From positions 868,001 through 932,000 of the forward strand of contig NZ_CP017248.1 in the NCBI RefSeq assembly GCF_001735805.1: a stretch of 64,000 bases of DNA. The letters are read 5' to 3'. Numbering within the stretch: the stretch's first letter is position 1; every line of letters starts with the position of its first letter. Of the stretch, positions 32,096 through 40,830 are shown in pieces. The stretch is from Streptomyces fodineus. Lineage in GTDB: Bacteria; Actinomycetota; Actinomycetes; Streptomycetales; Streptomycetaceae. The notes beneath the pieces were generated by a model that did not search any database, was not told the origin of the DNA, and saw only the letters and a program-made list of their open reading frames with translations. The position numbers and the translations under genes are program-made.

Positions 32096-32695
32096 ATGGT
32101 GTCGCCGATGGACAGCGCCACCGCCCGGGACAGGGCGCTCGACGCCGCCGAGGAGCTGTTCTACGCCCGCGGTGTGCAGTCCGTGGGCATGGACGAACTG
32201 CGCGGCGCCTCGGGCGTCTCGCTCAAGCGGCTCTACCAGCTCTTCCCCGCCAAGGAACAGCTCGTGGCGGCTTATCTGGCGCGGCGGGACGAGCGCTGGC
32301 GGGCACGTCTCGCCGCGCACGTGGCACGGCAGGGGGACCCGCGGGAGCGGATCCCGGCCGTGTTCGACTGGTTGGAGGGCTGGTTCGGCGAGGCGGGCTT
32401 CCGCGGCTGCGCCTGGATCAACGCCTACGGCGAGCTGGGCGCCACCTCGGCCCTGGTCGCCGAGCAGGTGCGCGCCCACAAGGAGGCGTTCCGGGACTAC
32501 CTCGCCTCGCTCGTGGCGCAGGCCGGTCTGCCCGCCGCGCTCGCCGGACCGCTGTTCCTGCTGGCCGAGGGGGCCATGGTCACGGCGGGCATCACCGGGA
32601 GCACGCGGCCGGCGGCCGAGGCCCGCGAGGCGGCGCGGGCGCTGGTGGCGGCCGCCGGCCCGGGCGGGCTCAGCCGGCCGGCTCCGTCACCGTGA
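32096..32695 (+). CDS. TetR/AcrR-family transcriptional repressor
   Basis: The ~199-residue regulator has an N-terminal helix-turn-helix (RALDAAEELFYARGVQSVGMDELRGASGVSLKRLYQLFPAKEQLV) and a helical ligand/dimer domain with a conserved RGCAWINAYGELG segment typical of the TetR_C 'YcdC/AcrR-like' group. Three starts are possible: ATG 32096, GTG 32099 (5 nt after GAGGAG) and ATG 32108. Its 3' end overlaps the convergent ferredoxin gene by 26 nt. The twin operators upstream are its probable binding sites. Confidence 0.92.
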   Translation: MVSPMDSATARDRALDAAEELFYARGVQSVGMDELRGASGVSLKRLYQLFPAKEQLVAAYLARRDERWRARLAAHVARQGDPRERIPAVFDWLEGWFGEAGFRGCAWINAYGELGATSALVAEQVRAHKEAFRDYLASLVAQAGLPAALAGPLFLLAEGAMVTAGITGSTRPAAEAREAARALVAAAGPGGLSRPAPSP

Positions 32696-32870
32696 TCGCG
32701 CTGACCGGGCAGGCGCGGGCCGCCTCCCGGACCATCGGGTCGCCCGCGCCGTCCTCGCGTCCGGGCAGCAGGGTGCTGAAGCCGTCGTCGTCCTGGGTGA
32801 AGACGCCGGGTGCCGCGAGCGCGCACTGGCCGGCGCCGATACAGACGTCCTTGTCGATGTCGATGTGCAT
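32670..32870 (-). CDS. [3Fe-4S]-type ferredoxin, redox partner of the adjacent P450
   Basis: A 66-residue ferredoxin with the single-cluster pattern of Streptomyces P450 ferredoxins: C10-x5-C16 (CIGAGQC) and the distal CPVSAI. Ala replaces the second Cys of a 4Fe motif (CALAAPGVF), which favours a 3Fe-4S cluster. It starts 12 nt after the P450 stop on the same strand, so the two are co-transcribed and it likely supplies electrons to that P450. AAGAGG precedes ATG 32870. Confidence 0.93.
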   Translation of the reverse strand: MHIDIDKDVCIGAGQCALAAPGVFTQDDDGFSTLLPGREDGAGDPMVREAARACPVSAITVTEPAG

Positions 32871-32882
32871 GAGCAGAGCCTC

Positions 32883-34112
32883 TTACCAGGTCACGGGGAG
32901 TTCCAGCATCCCCTGGATCGTGTCGCCGCGTTTGAAGCGGACCTCCTCGGCGGGGACGGCCATCCGCAGCCCCGGCAGCCGGGCCAGCAGGCTGCCCAAG
33001 GCGATCTCCAGCTCGGCGCGGGCCAGGTTCTGGCCCAGGCACTGGTGGATCCCGAAGCCGAACGCCACGTGGTGGCGGGTGGGGCGATGGAAGTCCAGGG
33101 CGTCGGGGTCCTCGTACAGGGCGGGATCGCGGTTGATCACCGAGGTCGAGAAGAGCACGCCTTCGCCGGCGCGGATCGTGGTGCCGTCGACGTCGATGTC
33201 CTCCAGCGCCACCCGTTGCATGCCCTCCGCGATGGACAGCATGCGCATCAACTCCTCGACGGCGGCGGGCAGCAGCGCCGGGTCGGCGCGCAACTCGGCC
33301 AGCCGGGAGGGGTGCTGGAGCAGGGTGTAGGTGCCGAGGGAGATCATGTTGGCGGTCGTCTCGTGGCCCGCGACCAGCAGGATGACGGCCAGGGACACGA
33401 GTTCGGCGCGGTCCGGTGTGCCCTCGCGCAGCTGGTGCTGGACGAGCTCGTCGAGGATGTCGTCGCCCGGCTCCGCGTGCGCGGCCTTCTCGTCGATCAG
33501 CGCTCCGAGGTAGCCCTCCAGCTGGTCGCGGGCGTCCTGGGTGTCGGCCGCCGTCGGACCGCGCAGCAGCCGGCGGGACTGTTCCTCGAAGAACTCGTGG
33601 TCGGCGTACGGCACTCCGAGCAGGGCGCAGATCACCATCGACGGCACGGGCAGCGCGAAGGCGGAGACCAGCTCGGCGGGCGGTCCCTGCGCGATCACGG
33701 CGTCCAGCAGCTCGTCCACGGTCCGCTGGATCCACGGCCGCAGTTCGGTCGCGCGCTTGACGGTGAACGACGGGATCATCATCCGCCGCTGCCGGTTGTG
33801 TTCGGGGTCGTCCATCCCGAGCAGGGCCACCCGGCGGTCGCGGACGCCCGCGAAACGCTCGGTGGGCACGGGGAAGCCCGGATGGCGGCGGTCGGAGGAC
33901 AGGCGGGGGTCGGCGAGCAGGGCGCGGGCGGTGGCATGGGCGGTGACGGCCCAGACCTCGCGGCCGTCGAACAGGGTGACGCGGGACAGGGCGCGCCCGT
34001 CGCGCAGCGGCTGGTATCCGGTGGGCGGGTGGTAGGGGCAGGTGCGGTCCTGCGGGAAGGCGACGGGGGCGGCCTGGTGCGCGGGGCCGGGGAAATCCGT
34101 CAGTTCCGTCAT
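32883..34112 (-). CDS. Cytochrome P450, CYP105-like
   Basis: A 409-residue soluble class I P450. It shows the I-helix AGHETTAN oxygen-binding motif, the K-helix EELMR (ExxR), RDPALYEDPDALDFHRP, and the heme loop FGFGIHQCLGQNLARAE with the Cys ligand. The N-terminus (FPQDRTCPYHPPTGY) and overall form are like the CYP105 family, which performs drug and secondary-metabolite hydroxylation. A dedicated ferredoxin gene follows. GAGG lies 6 nt before ATG 34112. A perfect 8-3-8 palindrome 44 bp upstream suggests ligand-inducible control. Confidence 0.95.
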   Translation of the reverse strand: MTELTDFPGPAHQAAPVAFPQDRTCPYHPPTGYQPLRDGRALSRVTLFDGREVWAVTAHATARALLADPRLSSDRRHPGFPVPTERFAGVRDRRVALLGMDDPEHNRQRRMMIPSFTVKRATELRPWIQRTVDELLDAVIAQGPPAELVSAFALPVPSMVICALLGVPYADHEFFEEQSRRLLRGPTAADTQDARDQLEGYLGALIDEKAAHAEPGDDILDELVQHQLREGTPDRAELVSLAVILLVAGHETTANMISLGTYTLLQHPSRLAELRADPALLPAAVEELMRMLSIAEGMQRVALEDIDVDGTTIRAGEGVLFSTSVINRDPALYEDPDALDFHRPTRHHVAFGFGIHQCLGQNLARAELEIALGSLLARLPGLRMAVPAEEVRFKRGDTIQGMLELPVTW

Positions 34113-34155
34113 GGAAGACCTCGCAGACGAAGAAGTGCGTCGTGCCGATCTTCAT

Positions 34156-34174
34156 TAGATGCCTCGGGCATCTA
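34156..34174. promoter_or_regulatory. Palindromic operator upstream of the P450 gene
   Basis: TAGATGCC-TCG-GGCATCTA is a perfect 8-3-8 inverted repeat, AT-rich at its ends, centred ~53 bp upstream of the P450 start codon. This is typical of a MarR or TetR dimer site. No regulator gene for it is adjacent; the TetR at 32096 uses different sites. Confidence 0.7.
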
Positions 34175-34278
34175 TGGGTCGATGCGAAGTTCGGCCACTT
34201 CGGTGATCCGGGTGATCTGGCCGAAGAGGAGGGGTCGGAGGGGCGGATTCCGGCCGCGGCGCGGTACGCGTCCACCGG

Positions 34279-34707
34279 TCACGGCAGCCGACGGCTCCCA
34301 CCGGACGGGGCGAAGGCCCGCGCGACGGACGGACTGTCCTCGTACACATGGTGCCGCACGACGAGACCGCCCCGCACGGTGAGATGCAGCGCGAACCGGG
34401 CGGCGTAGGCGCGGCCGGTCGGTGCGGCCGCCTGCCGGACGACGCCGGGCACGACCGCGGCCTCGCCGTCGACCAGGATCCGCTCGACACGGGTGTCCGC
34501 CCGCTCCCGCACGTGATGAGCGGTCGGCGCCCGGACGTGTGCGGCGGCGTCGGCGCGGGTGGAGCGGTGCCGGATCCACGGGGTGTCGACGCGGCCGTGC
34601 TCGTCCTCCGGCCGGTCGAGGTCGACTCCTTGCACGGGTGGCCGGCCGGGACGCGGGTCACTGTGCCGCGCGTGCCGGTGCGCCGCGATGACCCGCGAGG
34701 TCATCAC
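34279..34707 (-). CDS. SnoaL/NTF2-like protein, N-terminal half atypical
   Basis: The C-terminal ~85 residues match NTF2/SnoaL-like proteins: [73 protein letters not shown]. The first ~50 residues are Arg/Pro/His-rich and lack the expected opening helix and Asp-rich strand (ADDVDWYVPG-type), and no good ribosome binding site precedes the ATG at 34707. The gene may have lost its N-terminus to a frameshift or deletion, so it could be a pseudogene. Confidence 0.5.
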   Translation of the reverse strand: MMTSRVIAAHRHARHSDPRPGRPPVQGVDLDRPEDEHGRVDTPWIRHRSTRADAAAHVRAPTAHHVRERADTRVERILVDGEAAVVPGVVRQAAAPTGRAYAARFALHLTVRGGLVVRHHVYEDSPSVARAFAPSGGSRRLP

Positions 34708-34808
34708 CCTCTCGGCCCACGTCGTCCGCGGTACGGATGATTCGCGGTGCGGCCGGTGTTGAATTCCGGTGGCAGACAGCTGTTGGACCGACGAAGGGGA
34801 CGGATCCC

Positions 34809-35258
34809 ATGCCTCTTGAGGGCGAGTACGAGCCCAGCCCGGCGCAGTGGGTACGCGAGCAGGTCGAGCTGTACGAGAGCTCCGGCGGGACGAAGGGCAC
34901 GACGCTGATGGACACCGGGCTGCCGGTCGTCGTGCTGACCACCAGGGGCGCGAGGAGCGGGAAGATCCGCAAGACGCCGCTGATGCGGGTGGAGCACGAG
35001 GGGACGTACGCGGTGGTCGCCTCGCAGGGCGGCGCGCCCAACCACCCGGTCTGGTACTTCAACGTCACCTCCGATCCGCATGTCGAGCTGCAGGACGGGC
35101 CGGTCAAGCAGGACATGAGGGCCCGTGAGGTCACCGGCGAGGAGAAGGCCCGGTGGTGGGAGCGGGCCGTCGCCGCGTACCCGCCGTACGCCGACTACCA
35201 GAAGAAGACCTCGCGGGAGATCCCGGTGTTCGTGCTGGAGCGCGTCGACCAGGGCTGA
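34809..35258 (+). CDS. Deazaflavin (F420)-dependent nitroreductase-family protein (DDN/DUF385)
   Basis: A 149-residue split-barrel protein of the DDN/DUF385 group: [56 protein letters not shown] is the F420-binding core (TxGRKSGKxRxxPL type), and [18 protein letters not shown] ends the fold. Mycobacterial members reduce quinones and nitro-drugs such as pretomanid with F420H2. AGGGGA precedes ATG 34809. A strong terminator lies ~95 nt after the stop. Confidence 0.94.
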   Translation: MPLEGEYEPSPAQWVREQVELYESSGGTKGTTLMDTGLPVVVLTTRGARSGKIRKTPLMRVEHEGTYAVVASQGGAPNHPVWYFNVTSDPHVELQDGPVKQDMRAREVTGEEKARWWERAVAAYPPYADYQKKTSREIPVFVLERVDQG

Positions 35259-35347
35259 CGAGAGCTGATTCGCGCCGGGTACCGGCGGGATTCAGAAAAA
35301 TCTGCGCGGGGCAGGTGTGAGCCCGTCCCGGGGCGGGCACGCGTGCG

Positions 35348-36415
35348 TCAGGCCCCGCCGCGTTCCCCCGTCGCGGCGGGGCTTTCTCCTGCCTCGCCCG
35401 CCGGCCGGTCGGTCACGTCGAGGAAGATCTGGTCGGCCGCGGGGAACCTCTGGGCCAGGGACCGCTTGATGCGCACGGCGACCTCCTCCACCCGCTCGCT
35501 GTCCAGGCCCGGCACCAGGTCGATGCGGGCGGCCACCAGGGTGGAGTCGAGCCCCATCTTCATCGTGAACAGCGCCTCCACGCTGTCGATCTCCGGCTGG
35601 TCCTGAAGCAGCGAGTGGATCCTGCCGCTCAGCTCCGGGTCGGCGGCCTCGCCGATGAGCTGGTCGCGGGCGTCACGGCCCAGCCGGTAGGCGACGTACA
35701 CCAGCAGGACGCCGATGGCCAGCGAGGCGGACGCCTCCCACACCACCTGCCCGGTCGCCATGTGCAGGCCCATCCCGGCGAGCGCGAGCGTCACACCGAG
35801 CACCGCCGTGCCGTCCTCGGCGATGACGGTGCGCAGCGCCGGGTCGCGCACGGCGCCGGGGCCGCCGCCCTGCCGGCGCGCCTGGTGCAGGGCTCGCAGC
35901 AGCGAGGCGCCCTCGGCGACGAGGGCGACGCCCAGCACGATCAGGCCCGCGACATAGCCGCTGAACGTCTCCTCGGTGCCCTGGCGCAGCGCCTCGGCGC
36001 CCTGGAAGAACGAGAAGCAGCCGCCCATGACGAAGATGCCGACGGCGGCGAGGAGGGACCAGAAGAAGCGTTCCTTGCCGTAGCCGAAGGGGTGCCGTCG
36101 GTCCGCGGGGCGGCGGCTGCGGCGCAGCGCGGCCAGCAGGAACACCTCGTTGAGGCTGTCCGCGACGGAGTGCGCGGCCTCCGACAGCAGCGCCGGCGAG
36201 CCCGCGAGGACACCGCCGACGGCCTTGGCGACCGCGATCACCAGGTTGGCGGCGAGCGCCACCAGGACGGTGACCCTGGTGTGCCGGTCGGCCCCCGAGC
36301 CCGTGACAGGCGCCCCACGGCGCCTCTCGCCGTCGTCCGCGGCGGGCGTGGCGGCCGTCCCGGCGTCCGCGGCCGTCCGTGCGGCCCGCCGCCGTTCCGA
36401 GGATGTCCCGCTCAC
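35348..36415 (-). CDS. Cation diffusion facilitator (CDF) metal transporter
   Basis: The 355-residue protein has a Ser/Arg/Ala-rich cytoplasmic N-terminus (~45 residues), six membrane helices, and a C-terminal ~90-residue cytoplasmic metal-sensing domain (ELSGRIHSLLQDQPEIDSVEALFTMKMG). CDF signatures are LLSEAAHSVADSLNE in helix 2, RRHPFGYGKERFFW in the following loop, and VIAEDGTAVLGV in helix 5, giving Ser-Asp / Glu-Asp metal ligands rather than the His-Asp zinc set. Proton-driven export of a divalent metal is expected; the metal is uncertain. GTG 36415 is the start, with only a weak ribosome binding site. Confidence 0.93.
   Translation of the reverse strand: MSGTSSERRRAARTAADAGTAATPAADDGERRRGAPVTGSGADRHTRVTVLVALAANLVIAVAKAVGGVLAGSPALLSEAAHSVADSLNEVFLLAALRRSRRPADRRHPFGYGKERFFWSLLAAVGIFVMGGCFSFFQGAEALRQGTEETFSGYVAGLIVLGVALVAEGASLLRALHQARRQGGGPGAVRDPALRTVIAEDGTAVLGVTLALAGMGLHMATGQVVWEASASLAIGVLLVYVAYRLGRDARDQLIGEAADPELSGRIHSLLQDQPEIDSVEALFTMKMGLDSTLVAARIDLVPGLDSERVEEVAVRIKRSLAQRFPAADQIFLDVTDRPAGEAGESPAATGERGGA
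35352..35382 (+). terminator. Hairpin terminator downstream of the DDN gene
   Basis: Perfect 11-bp arms GCCCCGCCGCG (35352-35362) and complement (35372-35382) enclose TTCCCCCGT and are followed by TTTCTCCT. It lies inside the last codons of the convergent CDF gene, so it may serve both directions. Confidence 0.85.
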
Positions 36416-36530
36416 CTAACGCCGACTGCCCCCGAGGAGTCGGATCACACCGTGCGGGCGGCGGAAAACGGGGAACGCAGGGCCCAGAGGCAGCAGGCGG
36501 CCGGGAGGCGGCAGGCGGCGAGGAGGAGTC

Positions 36531-37547
36531 ATGGGCGGCGACGGAAACCGTGCCTACGGGCACAAGACGTTCACCCGGTCCAGGAGCCACTTCACGGACC
36601 GGATCACCGCCGACGGCCGGGACGGCTGGCCGGTGGAGGCGGGCCGTTACCGGCTGGTGGTCTCGCGCGCCTGTCCATGGGCGAGCCGGGCGGTGATCTC
36701 GCGCCGGCTGCTGGGCCTGGAGGACGCGCTGCCGATGGCGGTCGCGGATCCGATCCAGGACGACCGCAGCTGGCGGTTCACACTGGACCCGGACGGCCGG
36801 GACCCGGTGCTCGGCATCCGCTTCCTGAGCGAGGCCTACGACCGGCGCGAGACCGGCTACCCGGGCGGGGTCAGCGTTCCCGCGGTCGTCGACGTCCCCA
36901 GCGGACGGCTGGTCACCAACGACTACCAGCGGCTCACCCTGGACCTGGCCACCGAGTGGACTGCCCTGCACCGCACCGGCGCGCCCGACCTGTATCCGGC
37001 CGGCCGGCGCGAGGAGATCGACCAGGTGATGGCCGAGGTGTACGAGGACGTGAACAACGGCGTGTACCAGGCCGGGTTCGCCCCGCGGCAGAAGGAGTAC
37101 GAGGAGGCGTGCGCGGGCGTCTTCCGGCGGCTGGAACTGCTCGCCGAGCGGCTGGCGGGACAGCGGTATCTGGTCGGCGACACCCTCACGGAAGCGGACA
37201 TCCGGCTGTTCACCACGCTGGTCCGGTTCGACGCCGTCTACCACGGGCACTTCAAGTGCAACCGCTGGAAGCTGGCGGAGAACCCGGTGCTGTGGGCGTA
37301 CGCCCGGGACCTGTTCCAGACACCCGGGTTCGGTGACACGGTCGACTTCGACCACATCAAGCGGCACTACTACCAGGTGCACACCGGTATCAACCCCACC
37401 GGCATCGTGCCCCTCGGCCCCGATCTGGCCGGCTGGCGGAGTCCGCACCACCGCGAGGAGCTGGGCGGGCGGCCGTTCGGGGACGGTACGGCGCCGGGGC
37501 CGGTCCCTGCTGGCGAACGGGTGGCCGCCGAGGGGCGTGCCGTGTGA
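36531..37547 (+). CDS. Glutathionyl-hydroquinone reductase-like (ECM4/YqjG, GST-xi) protein
   Basis: The 338-residue protein has the xi-class GST catalytic motif RACPWASRA (CPWA, near residue 49), YDRRETGYPGGVSVPAVVD, the VTNDYQ segment, and C-terminal helices ending FDHIKRHYYQVHTGINPTGIVPLGP. Family members reductively remove thiols from glutathionyl- or mycothiolyl-hydroquinones via the CPWA Cys. Because actinomycetes use mycothiol, mycothiol is the likely partner (inference). GAGGAGG lies just before ATG 36531. It is followed by the DUF4235 gene 28 nt on. Confidence 0.95.
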   Translation: MGGDGNRAYGHKTFTRSRSHFTDRITADGRDGWPVEAGRYRLVVSRACPWASRAVISRRLLGLEDALPMAVADPIQDDRSWRFTLDPDGRDPVLGIRFLSEAYDRRETGYPGGVSVPAVVDVPSGRLVTNDYQRLTLDLATEWTALHRTGAPDLYPAGRREEIDQVMAEVYEDVNNGVYQAGFAPRQKEYEEACAGVFRRLELLAERLAGQRYLVGDTLTEADIRLFTTLVRFDAVYHGHFKCNRWKLAENPVLWAYARDLFQTPGFGDTVDFDHIKRHYYQVHTGINPTGIVPLGPDLAGWRSPHHREELGGRPFGDGTAPGPVPAGERVAAEGRAV

Positions 37548-37575
37548 GGGCCGTTCGACGAGGAAGGAGTCACAC

Positions 37576-37881
37576 ATGGCCAAGAAAAAGAAGAAAAAGC
37601 TTCCCTTCGTCTACCAGCCGATCGGTTTCGTGCTCAGCTGGGCGGGTGGCGCGTTGGCCGGCATCGCCTTCCAGAAGGCGTGGATGGTGCTCCGGCACGA
37701 GGAGGAGGCCCCCGATGCGCTGGACCAGGACCGGGGGTGGGGAGAGATTCTGCTGGCCGCGGCGGTGCAGGGGGCGATCTTCGCTGTCGTGCAGAGCGCG
37801 GTTCATCGCGCGGGGGCGCGGGCCATCGCCCGGTCCACCGGGGTTTGGCCCGTGGCCTCCAAGAAGGGGGGCGTTGATTGA
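37576..37881 (+). CDS. DUF4235 small membrane protein
   Basis: A 101-residue protein with a Lys-rich cytoplasmic N-terminus (MAKKKKKKLPFV) and two membrane helices (IGFVLSWAGGALAGIAF and ILLAAAVQGAIFAVVQSAV), the DUF4235 pattern common in actinobacteria. Function unknown. GAAGGAG precedes ATG 37576. It follows the hydroquinone reductase on the same strand, so it may share that transcript. Confidence 0.9.
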   Translation: MAKKKKKKLPFVYQPIGFVLSWAGGALAGIAFQKAWMVLRHEEEAPDALDQDRGWGEILLAAAVQGAIFAVVQSAVHRAGARAIARSTGVWPVASKKGGVD

Positions 37882-37930
37882 GCCGCCGAGCCGCCGCCGG
37901 GGTGCGGGCCACGCGCGGGTGCGGGTGTGT

Positions 37931-37970
37931 CGTGGTTGCTCGCGCCCTTCCCCGCGCCCCTTACGGGGCG
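37931..37970. repeat. Dispersed Streptomyces intergenic hairpin repeat (copy 1)
   Basis: The core is GCGC(C/G)(C/G)TTCCCCGCGCCCC followed by TTAC and GGGGCG, giving the stem CGCCCC/GGGGCG. The same core recurs at 55567-55605. I recognise this as a very common dispersed GC-rich element between Streptomyces genes, often acting as a terminator; it lies between convergent genes here. Confidence 0.7.
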
Positions 37971-38422
37971 ATCCACCGCCCGTTGCGCATCAGCTCCCTG
38001 CCGCTCAGCTCGTTCGCCTCGCGCCAGGCCTGGACCCGTTGCGGGAGGATCCTGAAGTACAGGTAGCGGGTGGAGAGTTGGCGGGGGTCGAAGCCGGTCT
38101 TGCCGGCGAAGACCTCGGCGTCCTCCTCGGGGAGGTCCTCCGGGGTCACCGACTGGACGGTGCCCTCGATCATGACGACGTCCCGCGTGGGGCCGAGGCC
38201 GAGGCGGGCCCGGCCGGTGGCCACGAGATTGCGGCCGGTGGGGCTCTCGGCCGGGGTGGCGATCAGCAGGGTGGCGCCGTCCCAGACGAAGGACAGCGGG
38301 ACGAGGTAGGGGACGCCGCCGTCGGAGTCGGCGGTGGCGACCCAGACGTCCACGTCGTTCTCCAGCCGGTGGAGGGTGTCCTTGGTGCGCTCTGCGGGGG
38401 TGCGGGCGGGCGGTGGGGTCAT
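37961..38422 (-). CDS. Pyridoxamine 5'-phosphate oxidase-like (PPOX) flavin/F420-binding protein
   Basis: A 153-residue split-barrel protein: DTLHRLENDVDVWVATADSDGGVPYLVPLSFVWDGATLLIATPAESPTGRNLVATGRARLGLGPTRDVVMIEGTV is the PPOX core with cofactor-contacting TPxxSPTGRN and RD-V segments. The C-terminal FDPRQLSTRYLYFRILPQRVQAWREANELSGRELMRNGRW is typical of the F420/FMN-dependent actinobacterial group. Probably a reductase or oxidase of small molecules; substrate unknown. Confidence 0.9.
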   Translation of the reverse strand: MTPPPARTPAERTKDTLHRLENDVDVWVATADSDGGVPYLVPLSFVWDGATLLIATPAESPTGRNLVATGRARLGLGPTRDVVMIEGTVQSVTPEDLPEEDAEVFAGKTGFDPRQLSTRYLYFRILPQRVQAWREANELSGRELMRNGRWIAP

Positions 38423-38466
38423 GGCGTACGGCCTCCTCGGGATACGGGTCCCGTCCAGTGTGGCCG

Positions 38467-39186
38467 TCAGCCCCGGGTCCCCGCACGAATGTGATCAAGG
38501 CGTGTCCGGGCGGCCGACAGGAGCAGGTCGAGAGCGGCCGGGTAGGAGCTGGAGCGCATGGTGGCCACCAGATGGGGCGCGGTGGCCGCGATGTGCGGGT
38601 GGGTGTCGGCGGGCAGCCGGCCGTAGGTGCCGCGCCACACCTGCGCCTCGGCCTCGCGCGCGGCCCGCGGCAGGGCGGTGCCCGCGGAGTCCAGGGCGCC
38701 GAAGGCGAGGGCCTGGTCGACGAAGGCGTGGTAGATCCGTACCGCCTCCGGGTCCGGGAAACCGGCCCGGCGCAGCACGCCGAGGATGCTCTCCACGGCC
38801 TGGATCTCGTGGCCGCGCCCGGTGACGCGGTGGGCGCTGAGCATGGCCGCCCGGGGGTGCCTGAGGGCGCCGGCGTGCATGCGCAGGCCCAGATCGCGCA
38901 GGTCGGCCGTCCAGTCGCCGGTGGGCCGCCAGGTGCGCAGGGTCTGGCCGATCAGCTCGTCGGCGATGGCCAGCATCAGGTCGTCGGTGTGCCGGAAGTA
39001 CCGGTAGAGGGAACTGGGATCGGCGCCCAGGGCCCGGCCGAGGCGGCGCACGGAGAGCGCGTCGGCGCCGTGCTCCTCGATCAGCCGCAGGGCGGTGGCG
39101 ACGATCAGCTCCTCGGACAGCACGACGCCCTGTTTGGTGGGGCGGCGGCGCTGCCGGGCGGCGGGCGGGACGACGCGGTCGGTCAT
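38467..39186 (-). CDS. TetR-family regulator (TetR_C type)
   Basis: The 239-residue regulator has helix-turn-helix LIVATALRLIEEHGADALSVRRLGRALGADPSSLYRYFRHTDDLMLAIADELIG, then a helical sensor domain ending LVATMRSSSYPAALDLLLSAARTRLDHIRAG, the form seen in tetracycline-repressor-class TetR_C proteins. GGGAGG precedes ATG 39186. It is divergent from the APC permease/amidohydrolase operon (123 nt between), its likely target. The gap holds a loose AACA-N9-TGTT symmetry at about 39221-39237. Confidence 0.93.
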   Translation of the reverse strand: MTDRVVPPAARQRRRPTKQGVVLSEELIVATALRLIEEHGADALSVRRLGRALGADPSSLYRYFRHTDDLMLAIADELIGQTLRTWRPTGDWTADLRDLGLRMHAGALRHPRAAMLSAHRVTGRGHEIQAVESILGVLRRAGFPDPEAVRIYHAFVDQALAFGALDSAGTALPRAAREAEAQVWRGTYGRLPADTHPHIAATAPHLVATMRSSSYPAALDLLLSAARTRLDHIRAGTRG

Positions 39187-39309
39187 GGGGCCTCCCTGGA
39201 CGTGCCCGGCACCTTACGACAACACCGTTGACCTGTTAAGGCCCCCGGCAGTTTCATGTCCGGTCACCGGGGCCGTCCGGGGCCCCGCGGTGCGAGCGGA
39301 GAACCGGCC

Positions 39310-40812
39310 ATGAGCGACAGACCCCTCGGCGTGGATCCCCCTGCGCGGCCCGAGCTGCGCAAGTCCCTGAGCGTGGTGGACGGCGTCGCCGTCGCCGCCT
39401 CCAGTACGGCCGCGACGACCAGCATCGGCATCGGGCTGGGCGTGACCGCGGGGGTGGTCGGCCCGCATCTGCCGGCCATCATGCTGCTGGCGTTCCTGCC
39501 CGTCCTCGGCATCGCCGGGGCGTACTCACGGCTGAACGGGGTGGAGCCGAACGCGGGCAACGGCTATGTGTGGGTGGGGCGTTCACTCAGCCCCTGGCTC
39601 GGCTTCATGGTCGGCTGGGTGAACTTCGTGGCGAGCGTCGCCTTCCTCGCCTACACCACGGCGGTCACCGGATCGGCGCTGCTGCAGCTGGCCGGGGAGG
39701 CGGGGCTGCACCGGATCGGCTCGCTCGGCCTCGATCCGGGCTCGACCGCGCAGACGACGGCGGTCGGGATCGTCGCCCTGGTCGCGGTCACCCTGACCGC
39801 CGTGACCGGGGTCCGCACGGCGGCCCGGCTGCAGACCGGGCTGCTGGTCTTCGAGTACGTCGTCCTGCTCGGGTTCTGCGGCTACGGCATCGTCACCGGA
39901 CCGCACTCCTTCAGCCTCTCCTGGTTCGACCCGTTCTCGATCCCCTCGGCGACCGCGCTGGCGCAGGGCCTGCTGCTGTCGGTGTTCTGCTACTGGGGCT
40001 TCGAGGCGGCGTTCACCGTCAACGAGGAGGTGCGCGATCCCCGGGACGCCTCCCGGGCCGGGACGATCACTCTGGTGACGATGCTCGGACTGTTCCTGCT
40101 CGGCTCGCTCGCCTTCCAACGGGTGCTGTCCCAGGGGGAGTTGGCCGGTCATGGGGCGCAGGGGCTCGCGTACTACGGGGACCGGCTGGCCGACCGGCCG
40201 CTGGCCGCGCTGCCGCTGGTCGCCCTGATGTTCTCGGCGGTGGCCTCGCTGCAGGCCGGGGTCATCCCTACGGCACGCGGGATGTTCGCGATGAGCCGGG
40301 ACCGTACCCTCGGGCCCGTGTGGTCCAAGGTCAGCACCCGGTACGGGACACCGGCGGCCGGGACGCTGCTGATCGGGGCGCTGGCCGTCGTGGTGGCGGC
40401 GGGCGCGCTGGTGATCCCGCGCCTCGCCGACATGATCGACGCGATCGTGAACGCGGTCGGCATCGTCGTCGCCCTGTCCTACGCGCTCACCGCGCTGGCG
40501 GCCGCCGTACGGTTCCGCTCGCTGCTGCGGGACGACTGGTGGCAGGGTGTCCGGGCGGTGGTGCTGCCCACGCTCAGCGCGCTCGCCCTGCTGGGCCTCG
40601 GCGGCTACCTCGGCTGGTCCTTCTACGACTCCGCCGACCATCTCGAACTCCGGGCGGACAACGGCTGGTTCCTGCTGCTCATGCCGGTCGCGATGATCGT
40701 CTCCGGGTTCGTGGTCGCCGTCTGGGCCAAGTGGGTGCGCAGGTCGCCGTACTTCCGCACCGGCGCGGGCACCGACGCGGACTCGCCCGAGCTGCTCACC
40801 ACCTCCAACTGA
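39310..40812 (+). CDS. APC-superfamily amino-acid/amine permease
   Basis: A 500-residue protein with ~12-13 membrane helices. SLSVVDGVAVAASSTAATTSIGIGLGVTAG marks the first broken helix, GAYSRLNGVEPNAGNGYVWVGRSLSPWLGFMVGWVNF is the APC helix 2-3 region, and WGFEAAFTVNEEVRDPRDASRAG is the conserved helix 6/loop motif with the substrate-gating Glu pair. Import of an amino acid or amine by proton symport is expected. It is the first gene of an operon with the amidohydrolase (18-nt gap), suggesting uptake and hydrolysis of one compound. Confidence 0.93.
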   Translation: MSDRPLGVDPPARPELRKSLSVVDGVAVAASSTAATTSIGIGLGVTAGVVGPHLPAIMLLAFLPVLGIAGAYSRLNGVEPNAGNGYVWVGRSLSPWLGFMVGWVNFVASVAFLAYTTAVTGSALLQLAGEAGLHRIGSLGLDPGSTAQTTAVGIVALVAVTLTAVTGVRTAARLQTGLLVFEYVVLLGFCGYGIVTGPHSFSLSWFDPFSIPSATALAQGLLLSVFCYWGFEAAFTVNEEVRDPRDASRAGTITLVTMLGLFLLGSLAFQRVLSQGELAGHGAQGLAYYGDRLADRPLAALPLVALMFSAVASLQAGVIPTARGMFAMSRDRTLGPVWSKVSTRYGTPAAGTLLIGALAVVVAAGALVIPRLADMIDAIVNAVGIVVALSYALTALAAAVRFRSLLRDDWWQGVRAVVLPTLSALALLGLGGYLGWSFYDSADHLELRADNGWFLLLMPVAMIVSGFVVAVWAKWVRRSPYFRTGAGTDADSPELLTTSN

Positions 40813-40830
40813 CCCACCAGGAAAGGCATC

